Assembly (NCBI GenBank): GCA_036502575.1
Contig: DASXYL010000008.1
Location: forward strand, 186,001-250,000
Length of the DNA stretch: 64,000 bases
From: DASXRA01 sp036502575
GTDB taxonomy: Bacteria > Actinomycetota > Actinomycetes > Mycobacteriales > Jatrophihabitantaceae
Direction: 5' to 3'
Part shown: positions 1 to 8,708 of the stretch, in pieces
Numbering within the stretch: the first letter of the stretch is position 1
Layout: every line of letters starts with the position of its first letter
The notes under the pieces: model-generated
Seen by the model: only the letters and a program-made list of their open reading frames with translations
Database searches by the model: none
What the model was told of the DNA's origin: nothing
Translations under genes and position numbers: made by a program

Positions 1-15
1 ACCCAAAAGCTAGTC

Positions 16-780
16 GTGGGTATCACTGACCTGTTCCGTCTCGACGGACGGGTCGCGATCGTCACCGGCGCCTCGTCCGGGCTGGGCGTCGCCTTCGCCG
101 AAGCTCTCGCCGAGGCCGGCGCCGACCTCGTACTCGCCGCGCGCCGGGTCGACAAGCTCGAGGTCACGAGATCCGGTATCGAGCGCCTCGGCCAGAAGGT
201 CGTCGCGGTGCCGACCGACGTCTCGGATCCCCGGCAATGTCAGAGCCTGGTCGACGCCGCCGTGCAGGCCTTCGGCCGCGTCGACATTCTGGTCAACAAC
301 GCCGGCGTGGCGTCGGCGGTGCCGGCAACCCGCGAGACGCCCGAGCAGTTCCGCGCCGTCGTCGACGTCAACCTGAACGGCTGTTACTGGATGGCGCAGG
401 CGTGCGGACGGGTGATGGGCGACGGCTCGAGCATCGTCAACATCAGCAGCGTCCTCGGCCTGACCACCGCCGCGCTCCCGCAGGCCGCGTACGCCGCGAC
501 CAAGGCGGCGTTGATCGGGTTGACGCGCGACCTGGCGCAGCAGTGGACCGCGCGGAAAGGCATTCGCGTCAACGCCCTGGCGCCCGGCGTGTTCGAGACC
601 GAGATGACCGACCAGTACGAGCCGGGCTATATGGAACGGGTGCTGTTGCCGCGGATCGTGGCCGGTCGGGTCGGCCGTCCCCGCGAACTCGCCGCGGCGC
701 TTCTCTTCCTGGTCAGCGACGCTTCGTCCTACGTGACCGGGCAGACGATCGTCGTCGACGGCGGACTGACCATTGCGTAG
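16..780 (+). CDS. Short-chain dehydrogenase/reductase (SDR), classical
   Basis: A 254-residue classical SDR, cytoplasmic, expected to oxidise or reduce a hydroxyl/keto group with NAD(P)(H). The Rossmann motif TGASSGLG lies at residues 17-24, the NNAG motif near residue 94, and the catalytic Y-x3-K is in AAYAATKAAL. The C-terminal SSYVTGQTIVVDGG is typical of FabG-like members. The start is GTG at 16; little sequence lies upstream, so an operon partner outside the window is possible. It is followed at once by the remains of a glutathione peroxidase. The substrate is unknown; the gene context suggests a hydroxyacyl-CoA or alcohol intermediate. Confidence 0.9.
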   Translation: MGITDLFRLDGRVAIVTGASSGLGVAFAEALAEAGADLVLAARRVDKLEVTRSGIERLGQKVVAVPTDVSDPRQCQSLVDAAVQAFGRVDILVNNAGVASAVPATRETPEQFRAVVDVNLNGCYWMAQACGRVMGDGSSIVNISSVLGLTTAALPQAAYAATKAALIGLTRDLAQQWTARKGIRVNALAPGVFETEMTDQYEPGYMERVLLPRIVAGRVGRPRELAAALLFLVSDASSYVTGQTIVVDGGLTIA

Positions 781-784
781 GAGC

Positions 785-1172
785 TAAGGAGCAGACGTCC
801 TCGGGTTTCCGTGCAACCAGTTCGGGGGACAGGAGCCCGGCACCGACACCGACACCGAGATCCTTCTGCAGCACGAACTATGACGTGACGTTCCCGGTGT
901 TCGCAAAGATCGATGTGAACGGGGCCGACGCGCATCCGCTCTACGAATATCTCCGGACCGCCGCGCCGGGCGACTTCGGCCCGCAACACGGCCGGCTCTA
1001 CGACGTCATCCGGCACATGCGGCCGGAGGCGATCGGCACCGACGAGATCAAGTGGAACTTCACCAAGTTCCTGGTCGACCGGACTGGGTCGGTGCTGCGC
1101 CGGTACGAGCCCTCCGTGGTTCCCGACGACATCGCGACGGACCTGCCGGCCGTGCTGACCGCCTCGTCATAG
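785..1172 (+). pseudogene. Glutathione peroxidase remnant, 5' end lost and frameshifted
   Basis: Directly after the SDR stop, one frame reads GFPCNQFGGQEPGTD (803-850) and another, from 864 to the stop at 1172, reads FCSTNYDVTFPVFAKID and later IKWNFTKFLVDRTG. Both are hallmark blocks of glutathione peroxidases. The frames switch at about 863, where a few bases seem to have been lost. The roughly 40-50 N-terminal residues, including the catalytic Cys/Sec block, are absent. An in-frame stop at 785-787 closes the upstream side. I read this as a decayed gene cut by the recombination that placed the SDR here. The 3' part is otherwise well preserved, so decay is probably recent. Confidence 0.85.
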
Positions 1173-1179
1173 CGCCCAC

Positions 1180-1195
1180 TATCTTATCTAAGATA
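1180..1195. promoter_or_regulatory. Inverted repeat TATCTTA-TC-TAAGATA upstream of binding protein
   Basis: A perfect 7-2-7 inverted repeat in an AT-rich patch about 90 bases before the GTG start of the binding protein. The same TATCTTA/TAAGATA core recurs in several other promoter gaps of the window. It is probably an operator for a dimeric regulator; which one is unknown. Confidence 0.55.
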
Positions 1196-1285
1196 CATCG
1201 TTTAACCTACTCAGACGGCGACGCGGTCGACGGGGTAGGAAGCGCAGCCACGCCCGCATCGCCCCACACGAGCTGAGGAGCGGTT

Positions 1286-2563
1286 GTGGAAGAGACGCGC
1301 GCAAGCGAACGGCACCCGACGATGAGCCCGTTCTCATCGCGGAAGGTCCGAGTTGTCGTTGCGGCACTGGCGATCACCATGCTGGCTGCCGCCTGCAGCA
1401 GCAAGGACAAGTCCAGCGGCGCTGGTTCGAGTAAAGGCGACATCGTCGTGGGCGGGGTCCAGGACGGTACGGCTACCGGCATCGACGTCGGGTTCAAGGC
1501 CCGGATCGCGCGGTTCAACGCCGCCGGCGGCATCGACGGCCGCAAGATCAAGCTGCTCGACGTGCTCAACGACGGCGGCAGCCTGAGCGGAAACCTCACC
1601 GCGGTACAGACCCTGGTGCTGAAGGACAAGGTCTTCGCGGTGACCCCGATCTCGAGCAGGATCTTCAGCCCCTCGTCGGCCCAGCTGCTCAACCAGCGCA
1701 ACATCCCCTTCATCGGCTGGGGCGTCACCCCGGCAATGTGCAGTGGTGAGGCCGCATTCCCCATCTCCGGATGCCAAGGGTCGAGCAAGTATCAGAGCCT
1801 GCAATGGATCAAGCAACTGGCCCAGGGTCTCGGAAGGCCGGTTCAGCAGCTCAAGGTCGCGATCATCGGACTGGACACCGCCGGTAGTAAGGCCGGTCTG
1901 GACGGCCTGAAAGGCACGGCCACCCAGGCCGGCGCCACGGTGGTGTTCGGCCAGGCGTCGATCCCGGTGGGCGGAGCGACCGACTATTCGCCGTACGTGC
2001 AGGGCCTGCTAGCCGTCAAGCCGGACGTGATCGCGCTGCTGACGGACTTCGGCCCCGGCGCCGCGCTCACCGGTGCCCTGCGCCAGGCCGGCTACAAGGG
2101 CGGGATCTGGAACCCCACGGCGTACGTGCCCGGTGTGCTGTCGGCCCAACCCCAACTAGCTGCAGCACTCGACGGCTCGATGGTGGTGGCCCAGTTCCCC
2201 ACACAAGAGGAGGGGGCGCCCGCGGCCAAGCAGATCCAGGCCGATCTGACCGCGATCAAGGCCCCGACGCACCTGACTCTGGGCCTGTCCACCGGCTGGT
2301 GGTCGGCGGAGGAATTCATCCAGCAACTGCAAGCGACCGCGGCCAAGGGCGACGTGACCTCGGCCAACTTCGTCAAGACCATCCACTCCGGTTGGACGAT
2401 CAAGCCACTGGTGGGCGGGATAAGCGACCTCACCTTCCCCGACGACCAGGTCAAATCGCCGGGCTGCTCCGGGTTGATGCAGTCCGACGCCAAGGGCCAG
2501 TACAGCGTCAAGGTGAAGTACCAATGCAGTCCCGAGGACACCGTCAAAGTCTCGGGCGGGTGA
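1286..2563 (+). CDS. ABC importer substrate-binding lipoprotein, LivK type (copy 1)
   Basis: A 425-residue type-I periplasmic binding protein of the branched-chain amino acid family (Peripla_BP_6). The N-terminus has a basic stretch, a hydrophobic segment and a lipobox LAAAC with the lipidated Cys at residue 37, so it should be anchored outside the membrane. GTG at 1286 is preferred over ATG 1322 because a GAGGAG site precedes it and the paralogue at 3767 has the same site, the same start and its lipobox Cys at the same residue. It stands alone, without permease genes behind it, and probably feeds the transporter at 5101-8698. The ligand is likely a small carboxylate or other catabolic substrate rather than an amino acid (inference). 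Confidence 0.9.
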   Translation: MEETRASERHPTMSPFSSRKVRVVVAALAITMLAAACSSKDKSSGAGSSKGDIVVGGVQDGTATGIDVGFKARIARFNAAGGIDGRKIKLLDVLNDGGSLSGNLTAVQTLVLKDKVFAVTPISSRIFSPSSAQLLNQRNIPFIGWGVTPAMCSGEAAFPISGCQGSSKYQSLQWIKQLAQGLGRPVQQLKVAIIGLDTAGSKAGLDGLKGTATQAGATVVFGQASIPVGGATDYSPYVQGLLAVKPDVIALLTDFGPGAALTGALRQAGYKGGIWNPTAYVPGVLSAQPQLAAALDGSMVVAQFPTQEEGAPAAKQIQADLTAIKAPTHLTLGLSTGWWSAEEFIQQLQATAAKGDVTSANFVKTIHSGWTIKPLVGGISDLTFPDDQVKSPGCSGLMQSDAKGQYSVKVKYQCSPEDTVKVSGG

Positions 2564-2574
2564 GGCGAACATGT

Positions 2575-3339
2575 TCAGGTCGTCGTGTACCCGCCGTTGA
2601 CCGAGACGGTCTGACCGGTGACCCAACTGGCTTCCTCGGACGCCAGCCAGACAGCCGCCGCCGCGACATCGGCGGGTCGGCCCAGTCGGCCTACCGGGTA
2701 TCGCCGCAGCTGTCGAGCCAGTCGCTCGGCGTCGGCATCGCCGGGCTCGGCGGCCCCGGACGCGATGGTGCCCAGTGAGATCGAGTTGCAGGTGATGCCG
2801 TCGCGTCCGACCTCCTTCGCCACGGATCGCGTGAACGCCGTGCCCGCCGCCTTCGAGGCCGCGTACACGGCCAGGTTGGCCTCGCCGCTACGACCGGCGT
2901 CGGACGTCACCGAAATGATCCGACCCCACTTCCGGGCCTTCATGCCGGGAAGCACCGCATGCGTGCAATGCAGAACTCCATACAGATTGATATCGACGAA
3001 CGGCCGCCATTCGGAGGGGCTGGTGTCGACGAACGGGCGCATGGCGACGCCAGTACTCGGGATTCCCGCATTGTTCACGAGTACATCGACCGGTCCGATT
3101 CGGCGCTCGACGTCGGCCACCATTGCCCGTACGGCGTCGAGGTCCGTTACGTCCGCCGGGCACGCACAGGCAGCGGCATCGGATCGAGACAGCCTCTCGA
3201 CCAGCTGCTCCGCCCGATCCTCGATCAGGTCATTGACCGCGATCGACGCTCCCTGCTCGGCCATAGCGATCGCAATACCCTCACCGACGCCCTGCCCGGC
3301 ACCCGTGACCAGCACCACGCGTCCGGTTAGCTCAAACAT
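2575..3339 (-). CDS. Short-chain dehydrogenase/reductase (SDR), classical
   Basis: A 254-residue SDR with TGAGQGVG at residues 12-19, NNAGIPS, and the catalytic YAASK. The C-terminal SWVTGQTVSVNGGYTTT fits FabG/3-hydroxyacyl-CoA dehydrogenase-like members. It lies between the two binding-protein paralogues and is transcribed against them, convergent with copy 1 and divergent from copy 2. This arrangement suggests that a binding-protein duplication was followed by insertion of the SDR, or that the SDR was part of the duplicated block. The substrate is not known. Confidence 0.88.
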   Translation of the reverse strand: MFELTGRVVLVTGAGQGVGEGIAIAMAEQGASIAVNDLIEDRAEQLVERLSRSDAAACACPADVTDLDAVRAMVADVERRIGPVDVLVNNAGIPSTGVAMRPFVDTSPSEWRPFVDINLYGVLHCTHAVLPGMKARKWGRIISVTSDAGRSGEANLAVYAASKAAGTAFTRSVAKEVGRDGITCNSISLGTIASGAAEPGDADAERLARQLRRYPVGRLGRPADVAAAAVWLASEEASWVTGQTVSVNGGYTTT

Positions 3340-3766
3340 CAGTCACCGTGCTCCCATCCGACGGCGGATCCGCCGAGTCGACCGATGTTCAATCCTGCGC
3401 TGTCCTGATCACAGACGCGCAACGCATCCTCCGTAGCCGCGTCGCTCGCACCGTACGTTCGTGATCGTGGCGCGAGGTGCGTTATCTGCCGATGGATTAA
3501 TCCTCCGTTCATCGACTTGAATCATTGCTCATTCCACTGACAGGGCCTAGGGTTCGCCTGAGAATCACTGGTCAGCAGCGACACACCTGTCGCCTCGACG
3601 CCGAGTTGCGTCGGGGCGAGGCAGAACCAGACCTCCGCTCCCCAAAAGACCGAGCGGGATCGGGCGCCATATGCAAAATACTTTGTCTAATATACAGACA
3701 GCGGTCAGACGATCGGGTAGGAAAGACGGCTACAAGCCCGCGTCGCCCACGAGATGAGGAGCGGTT
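3340..3766. other. Long divergent intergenic region (427 bp)
   Basis: Lies between the minus-strand SDR and the second binding protein. I see no coding signal. It carries an AT-rich operator-like site at 3679-3694, and its last ~60 bases (GGGTAGGAA...GAGGAGCGGTTGTGG) resemble the leader of the first binding-protein gene, so the duplication included regulatory DNA. Confidence 0.6.
3679..3694. promoter_or_regulatory. Operator-like site TACTTTG-TC-TAATATA
   Basis: It has the same geometry as the inverted repeat at 1180-1195 (seven bases, central TC, seven bases) and sits at about the same distance before the paralogous binding-protein gene. It is degenerate as a palindrome. Probably the matching operator or a promoter element. 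Confidence 0.45.
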
Positions 3767-5092
3767 GTGGAACAGACCCTCGCAGACGCACGACACCGTA
3801 AGGACACCGCGTTGTCATCGCGGAAGGTCCGAGTTGCGGCGGCCGCGCTGGCGATTACGTTGCTCGCCGCTGCCTGCAGCAGCAGCAAGGACAAGTCAGG
3901 CGGCGACACCGGTTCGGCGGGCAACAGCGGCGGCTCGACCAGCAACGGCGGTTCGAGCGGTGGCGGTGACATCGTCGTCGGCGGCGTTCAGGACGGCAAC
4001 TTCACCGGCATCGACATCGGGTTCAAGGCCCGGATCGCCCGGTTCAACAACGACGGCGGGCTCAACGGCCGCAAGATCAAGCTAATCGACGTGCTCAAGG
4101 ACGGCAGCAGCCTGAGCGGAAACCTCACCGCGGTGCAGACCCTGGCATTGAAGAACAAGGTCTTCGCGGTGACCCCGGTCGCCAGTCAGACCTTCAGCCC
4201 CTCGTCGGCGCAGCTGCTCAACCAGCGCAACATCCCGTTCATCGGCTGGGGAATCACCCCGGCGATGTGCATCGGTGATGCCGCGTTCCCCGTCCTCGGG
4301 TGCCAAGCGTCAAGCGACTATCAGAGCCTGCTCCTGTACAAGCAGCTGGCTGCGGGGGTCGGAAAGCCGGTCCAGGGACTGAAGACCGCGGTCGTCGGAA
4401 TCGACAACGCGGGAGGCAAGAGCGGCCTGGACGGCGTCGCGGCAGCGACCACGAAGGCCGGCGGCACGCTGGTGTACAGCAAGGCGTCGATCCCGCAGGG
4501 CGGGGCGACCGACTACTCCCCGTACGTGCAGGCCCTGCTGGCGGCTCAGCCGGACGTGATCATGCTGCTGACGGACTTCGGCCCGGGTGCCGCGCTGACC
4601 GGTGCCCTGCGCCAGGCCGGTTACAAGGGTGGGATCTGGAATCCGACGGCCTACGTGCCGGGCATCCTCGACAAGCAGTCGCAACTGGCCCAGGCGCTCA
4701 ACGGCTCGCTGGTGGTGGCCCAATACCCGTCGCAGGAAGAAGGAGCCCCGGCGGCCAAGCAGGTCGAGGCGGATCTGAAGGCGATCAACGCGCCGACCGA
4801 AATGACTCTGGGCGTCACGGTCGGCTGGTGGTCAGCCGAAGAGTTCATCCAGCAACTGCAGGCGACGGCGGCCAAGGGCGAGGTGACCTCGGCCAGCTTC
4901 GTCAAGACGATCCACGGCGGCTGGACGATCAAGCCGATGCAAGGCGGGGTCAGCGGCCTCACCTTCCCGGACAACCAGACCAAGCCGGCCAGCTGCGGCG
5001 GGTTGATGCAGTCCGACGCCAAGGGTCACTACACCGTCAGGGAGAAGTACCAGTGCAGTCCCAGTGACACCATCAAGGTCTCGGGCGGGTGA
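3767..5092 (+). CDS. ABC importer substrate-binding lipoprotein, LivK type (copy 2)
   Basis: A 441-residue paralogue of the protein at 1286, nearly collinear, with long shared blocks such as SPSSAQLLNQRNIPFIGWG and GWWSAEEFIQQLQATAAKG. The lipobox Cys is residue 37. After it comes a longer Gly/Ser/Asn linker (about residues 45-68) than in copy 1, so the ligand domain stands further from the membrane. The start is GTG at 3767 with GAGGAG upstream. It heads the transporter operon: the LivG-type ATPase begins 8 bases after its stop. It captures the solute for the importer encoded downstream. Confidence 0.92.
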   Translation: MEQTLADARHRKDTALSSRKVRVAAAALAITLLAAACSSSKDKSGGDTGSAGNSGGSTSNGGSSGGGDIVVGGVQDGNFTGIDIGFKARIARFNNDGGLNGRKIKLIDVLKDGSSLSGNLTAVQTLALKNKVFAVTPVASQTFSPSSAQLLNQRNIPFIGWGITPAMCIGDAAFPVLGCQASSDYQSLLLYKQLAAGVGKPVQGLKTAVVGIDNAGGKSGLDGVAAATTKAGGTLVYSKASIPQGGATDYSPYVQALLAAQPDVIMLLTDFGPGAALTGALRQAGYKGGIWNPTAYVPGILDKQSQLAQALNGSLVVAQYPSQEEGAPAAKQVEADLKAINAPTEMTLGVTVGWWSAEEFIQQLQATAAKGEVTSASFVKTIHGGWTIKPMQGGVSGLTFPDNQTKPASCGGLMQSDAKGHYTVREKYQCSPSDTIKVSGG

Positions 5093-5100
5093 TGTAGACC

Positions 5101-5871
5101 TTGCCCACGATCGAGGCCGCGTTGCGGGTCCGGGACGTCCGGGTCCGCTTCGCGGGTGTGGTCGCCGTCAACGGAGTGTCGCTCGACGCGCATCAGGGCG
5201 AGGTGCTGGCGCTGATCGGACCGAACGGCGCCGGCAAGACAACCCTGTTCGACGCGATATCCGGGGTACGAGCACCGGATTCGGGTCAGGTCACGCTGGC
5301 CGAGCGCGACGTGACCAACCTGTCGGCGGTGCGGCGGTCACGCCTGGGACTGCGACGTACCTTCCAACGCCAGCAGGTGTTCGGTGGGCTGTCCGTTGAG
5401 GACAACCTGCTCTGCGCCAGCGAATGGAGAGGCGGTGGCGGCGGCGTCTTGGGTGACCTCGTCGGGCTTCGCACCCGTCGCCGTCGCGAGGCCGACCGGC
5501 GGGCGTCCCTCGAGAACGTGCTGCGCACCTGCGGGCTCGAAGCGCTGCGCCGGGCACCGGCCGGGTCGCTCACCATCGGCCAGGCCCGGATGCTCGAACT
5601 GGGCCGGGCGCTGGTCGACGACCCGACCGTGCTGCTTCTCGACGAGCCCACGTCCGGCCTCGGCGAGGACGAGATCGGCCGCCTGACCCGGGTCATCGAG
5701 GACACCAAGGCGGCCGGCCAATGCGCGGTGGTTCTGGTCGAGCACGACATCGCGTTCGTGATGGAGCATGCCGACCGAGTGACGGCGTTGCTGCGCGGCG
5801 AGATCATCGCCACCGGCACGCCCGCGCAGGTAAGGCAAGACAGCCAGGTCAGGGCGGCGTACCTCAACTGA
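5101..5871 (+). CDS. ABC importer ATPase, LivG type
   Basis: A 256-residue cytoplasmic ATPase with Walker A GPNGAGKTT at residues 40-48, a signature in the degenerate form LTIGQARMLELGRAL near residue 157, Walker B VLLLDEPTSGL near 178-188, and the switch His in VVLVEHD. It pairs with the ATPase domain fused to the permeases downstream, so the importer has two different nucleotide-binding domains as in Liv systems. The start is TTG at 5101, 8 bases after the binding-protein stop; no other start fits the conserved N-terminus. The substrate cannot be told from the ATPase. Confidence 0.92.
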   Translation: MPTIEAALRVRDVRVRFAGVVAVNGVSLDAHQGEVLALIGPNGAGKTTLFDAISGVRAPDSGQVTLAERDVTNLSAVRRSRLGLRRTFQRQQVFGGLSVEDNLLCASEWRGGGGGVLGDLVGLRTRRRREADRRASLENVLRTCGLEALRRAPAGSLTIGQARMLELGRALVDDPTVLLLDEPTSGLGEDEIGRLTRVIEDTKAAGQCAVVLVEHDIAFVMEHADRVTALLRGEIIATGTPAQVRQDSQVRAAYLN

Positions 5872-5899
5872 GGTACTCGCGGGAAACGGGGAAGGGCCT

Positions 5900-8698
5900 A
5901 TGGACAAGTTCCTGAACTTGCTGGTCTCCGGAGCGGTGTCGGGAGCGATCTACTCGCTGATCGCTTCTGGTCTGGCCCTGACCTACGCCACCACCGGCAT
6001 CTTCAACCTCGGCTTCGGTGGGATCGCGTTCACCTCGGCGTTCGTCTACTTCGAGCTGCACGTCGGGTTGCACTGGGGCATCGTCCCGGCCGCGGTCGTG
6101 ACCCTCGTTGTCGTCGGCCCAGTGCTGGGTTGGGTGCTCAACAAGCTCATCCTGGGACGGCTCAGCCGCGCCAGCGAGGCGGCGAAGGTCATGGCCGTCG
6201 TCGGCATCCTGATCGCCCTACCGGCGCTGGGGCGATGGGCCGTCGAACTACTGGTCCAGGACGCCCACTTCTCGATACCACTGGGCGATCAGGTGTTCGC
6301 CACACCTGGCATCGGCCCCTCGCCGGTTCATGTGTGGCATCCGTTCGGCGGCCTGACCATCAACTCGGATCAGGTCATCGTCTTCGGTGTCGCCGCCGTG
6401 CTCGCAGTCGGCCTGTGGGTCCTGCTGCGTCACACCCGGCTCGGACTGACCATGCGGGCCGCGACCGACCGCCCGGAGTTGGCGTCCCTGATGGGCATCA
6501 ACCGGTCGTCGGCGACGGCCTGGGCGTGGATCGTGGGTACAACGCTCGCGTGCATCGCCGGCATCGTCGGCGCGCCGATCCTCAACACGCTGAGCCCGAA
6601 CGCCTACACCATGGCGGTCTTCGTGGCCACGGCCGCCGTCGTGCTCGGCGGATTCCGGTCCGTCCCGCTCGCCTTCGCGGGCGGCCTGATCCTGGGCGTG
6701 GCGCAGAATCTCGTCGCCGGTTACGCCACGTTCGCCAACCACATCAACGGGTTCAACACCTCGGTCCCCTTCATCGGCCTACTGCTGGCGCTGGCGTTTC
6801 TCGGGCGGCGCCGCTACCGCAACCGCGACCGCATCACCGGATCGATGGCCGAGGACACGGTGGTCGCCGACCTGGACGCCGGCCACTCCGTACTGCGGCG
6901 TACGGCCGGCTGGCTGATTCCCGCTGCCCTGTTCTTCTGCTATCTGTACTTCGTCGCCGGCTCGTACTGGCTCAGCGTGATGACCGCCGGCCTCGCCCTG
7001 TCGGTCGTGTTCCTCTCCTTCGTGGTCGTCACCGGACTCGGCGGCATGGTCAGCCTGGCCCAGGCGACCTTCGTGACCGCTGCCGGCCTCACCGCCGGCC
7101 TGTTGATCAACCAGTATCACCAGCCCTGGCTGGTCGGCTTCGTCGGCGGCACGGCGGTCGCCGCGCTGCTCGGCGTCATCGTGGCGCTGCCCGCATTGCG
7201 CGTCGGGGGCCTCGCGTTGAGCCTGGCCACCCTGGCGCTGGCGTTCCTCGGCGACGGGGTGCTGTTCCAGTGGAACTACCTGCGTGGCGGCGACGAGGGT
7301 TGGATCGTGCTGCGTCCGAAGTTCGGTTCGGTGGACCTGATGGAGGACAAGACCTACGCATCGATATTGCTGGGCGTCGTCCTGCTGGTGTCGTGGCTGA
7401 TCTACAACCTCACCCGATCCAGTTCGGGTCGCCAGATGATCGCCTTGCGGGCATCCGAACCGGCCGCGGCGAGCTCGGGCATCTCGCCCAGCATGGTCAA
7501 GTTGCGCCTGTTCACGATCTCCGCCGCGATCGCCGGAGCCGGTGGGGTCCTGCTCGTCACGGCCGATCAGCACGCCACCAACGTCACCTACGTGACCCAG
7601 GTGGGACTGGTCTGGCTGGCCTCGGCGGTGCTGTGGGGGGTCCGCAAGCCGCTGGGCGCCGTGCTCGCCGGCCTCACGGCGACCGTGTTCCCCGCCCTGC
7701 TGAGCAGTGGTTTCCACCTCCCGTCCTGGATACCCGGTGGCCTGTCCTGGGCCGGGACCCACTCGACCTGGCTGCCCCAAGCACTGTTCGGTCTCGGCGC
7801 CATCGCCATGGCCAAGAATCCGAACGGCATCATGGGCGGCGGTCACAAGCGGCGGCCGCGGCGGGCCGAATCACCCGCCCCGACGCCGTCCACCGAACCC
7901 GGGCCGTCCCGAGCGACTGCCGTGCCGGTCACGGCGATGCCGAGGACCGTGGCGAACGGGTCCGGGGCGTCCCTGCACCTGGCCCAGGTCTCCGCGGGGT
8001 ACGGCGAGCACGCGGTACTCACCGGGATCGACCTCGCCCTGACCCAGGGCACGATCACCGCGTTGGTCGGCGCGAACGGTGCGGGCAAGTCGACCCTGTG
8101 CAAGACGGCCGCCGGATTGGTCATGCCCACTGCCGGCGCGATCTTCCTGAGCGGCGATGACGTCACCAAGGCGCCGGCCCATCGCCGAGCGGGGCGGCTG
8201 CTGCTCGCCCCCGAGGCTCGGGGCGTGTTCCCCTCCCTGTCGGTCGAGGACAACCTCGCGATCCGGCTGCCCAGCGCGGCGCAGCGCGAGGCGGTGTACG
8301 AGAAGTTCCCCGTGCTCGGCGAACGTCGACGGATCGCCGCCGGTTCCCTCTCGGGCGGCGAGCAGCAGATGCTCACCATGGCGCCCCTGCTGCAGCGCCC
8401 ACCGTCCGTCCTGATCGCGGATGAGCCCACCCTGGGATTGGCGCCCCGCATCGTCGAGCAGCTGCTGGAGCTGTTCGAGCAGCTGCGCGCTCAGGGCACG
8501 ACGTTGCTGCTCGCCGAGGAGCGGGCGCGGGGCATCCTCGACATCGCCGACCAGATCGTCCTGCTCGAGCTCGGCCAGCTGATCTGGACCGGACCGCGGG
8601 CGGATCTTCAGGACGAGCAGCTGGCCGCGATCTTCCTGGGTTCGGCGCAGGAGGCCGTTGCGGCCACGCGGGGATCGACCGAGCCCACGCTCGCGTGA
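5900..8698 (+). CDS. LivH-LivM-LivF fusion: two permeases plus ATPase in one chain
   Basis: A 932-residue protein made of three Liv components. Residues ~1-305 are a LivH-like permease with many hydrophobic helices (AIYSLIASGLALTYATTGIFNL block). Residues ~330-645 are a LivM-like permease (VTGLGGMVSLAQATF block). A polar Pro/Arg-rich linker spans ~650-690. Residues ~690-920 are a LivF-like ATPase with Walker A GANGAGKST near 724, signature LSGGEQQM near 816 and Walker B VLIADEPTLGL near 837. The usual LivF tail motif VEQN is replaced by AEER. With the LivG-type ATPase and the binding lipoprotein upstream it completes an importer. No frameshift or internal stop was seen, so the fusion looks real. 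Confidence 0.93.
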   Translation: MDKFLNLLVSGAVSGAIYSLIASGLALTYATTGIFNLGFGGIAFTSAFVYFELHVGLHWGIVPAAVVTLVVVGPVLGWVLNKLILGRLSRASEAAKVMAVVGILIALPALGRWAVELLVQDAHFSIPLGDQVFATPGIGPSPVHVWHPFGGLTINSDQVIVFGVAAVLAVGLWVLLRHTRLGLTMRAATDRPELASLMGINRSSATAWAWIVGTTLACIAGIVGAPILNTLSPNAYTMAVFVATAAVVLGGFRSVPLAFAGGLILGVAQNLVAGYATFANHINGFNTSVPFIGLLLALAFLGRRRYRNRDRITGSMAEDTVVADLDAGHSVLRRTAGWLIPAALFFCYLYFVAGSYWLSVMTAGLALSVVFLSFVVVTGLGGMVSLAQATFVTAAGLTAGLLINQYHQPWLVGFVGGTAVAALLGVIVALPALRVGGLALSLATLALAFLGDGVLFQWNYLRGGDEGWIVLRPKFGSVDLMEDKTYASILLGVVLLVSWLIYNLTRSSSGRQMIALRASEPAAASSGISPSMVKLRLFTISAAIAGAGGVLLVTADQHATNVTYVTQVGLVWLASAVLWGVRKPLGAVLAGLTATVFPALLSSGFHLPSWIPGGLSWAGTHSTWLPQALFGLGAIAMAKNPNGIMGGGHKRRPRRAESPAPTPSTEPGPSRATAVPVTAMPRTVANGSGASLHLAQVSAGYGEHAVLTGIDLALTQGTITALVGANGAGKSTLCKTAAGLVMPTAGAIFLSGDDVTKAPAHRRAGRLLLAPEARGVFPSLSVEDNLAIRLPSAAQREAVYEKFPVLGERRRIAAGSLSGGEQQMLTMAPLLQRPPSVLIADEPTLGLAPRIVEQLLELFEQLRAQGTTLLLAEERARGILDIADQIVLLELGQLIWTGPRADLQDEQLAAIFLGSAQEAVAATRGSTEPTLA

Positions 8699-8708
8699 CC
8701 GGCGCGGG

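Noticed and set aside
785..880. Possible selenoprotein reading through the TGA in the glutathione peroxidase remnant
   Set aside because: The TGA at 880-882 arises from the frameshift and is not at the Sec position, which is missing with the N-terminus.
6130..8160. 676-codon frame inside the transporter fusion
   Set aside because: Arg/Pro-rich shadow frame overlapping the LivH-LivM-LivF coding sequence.
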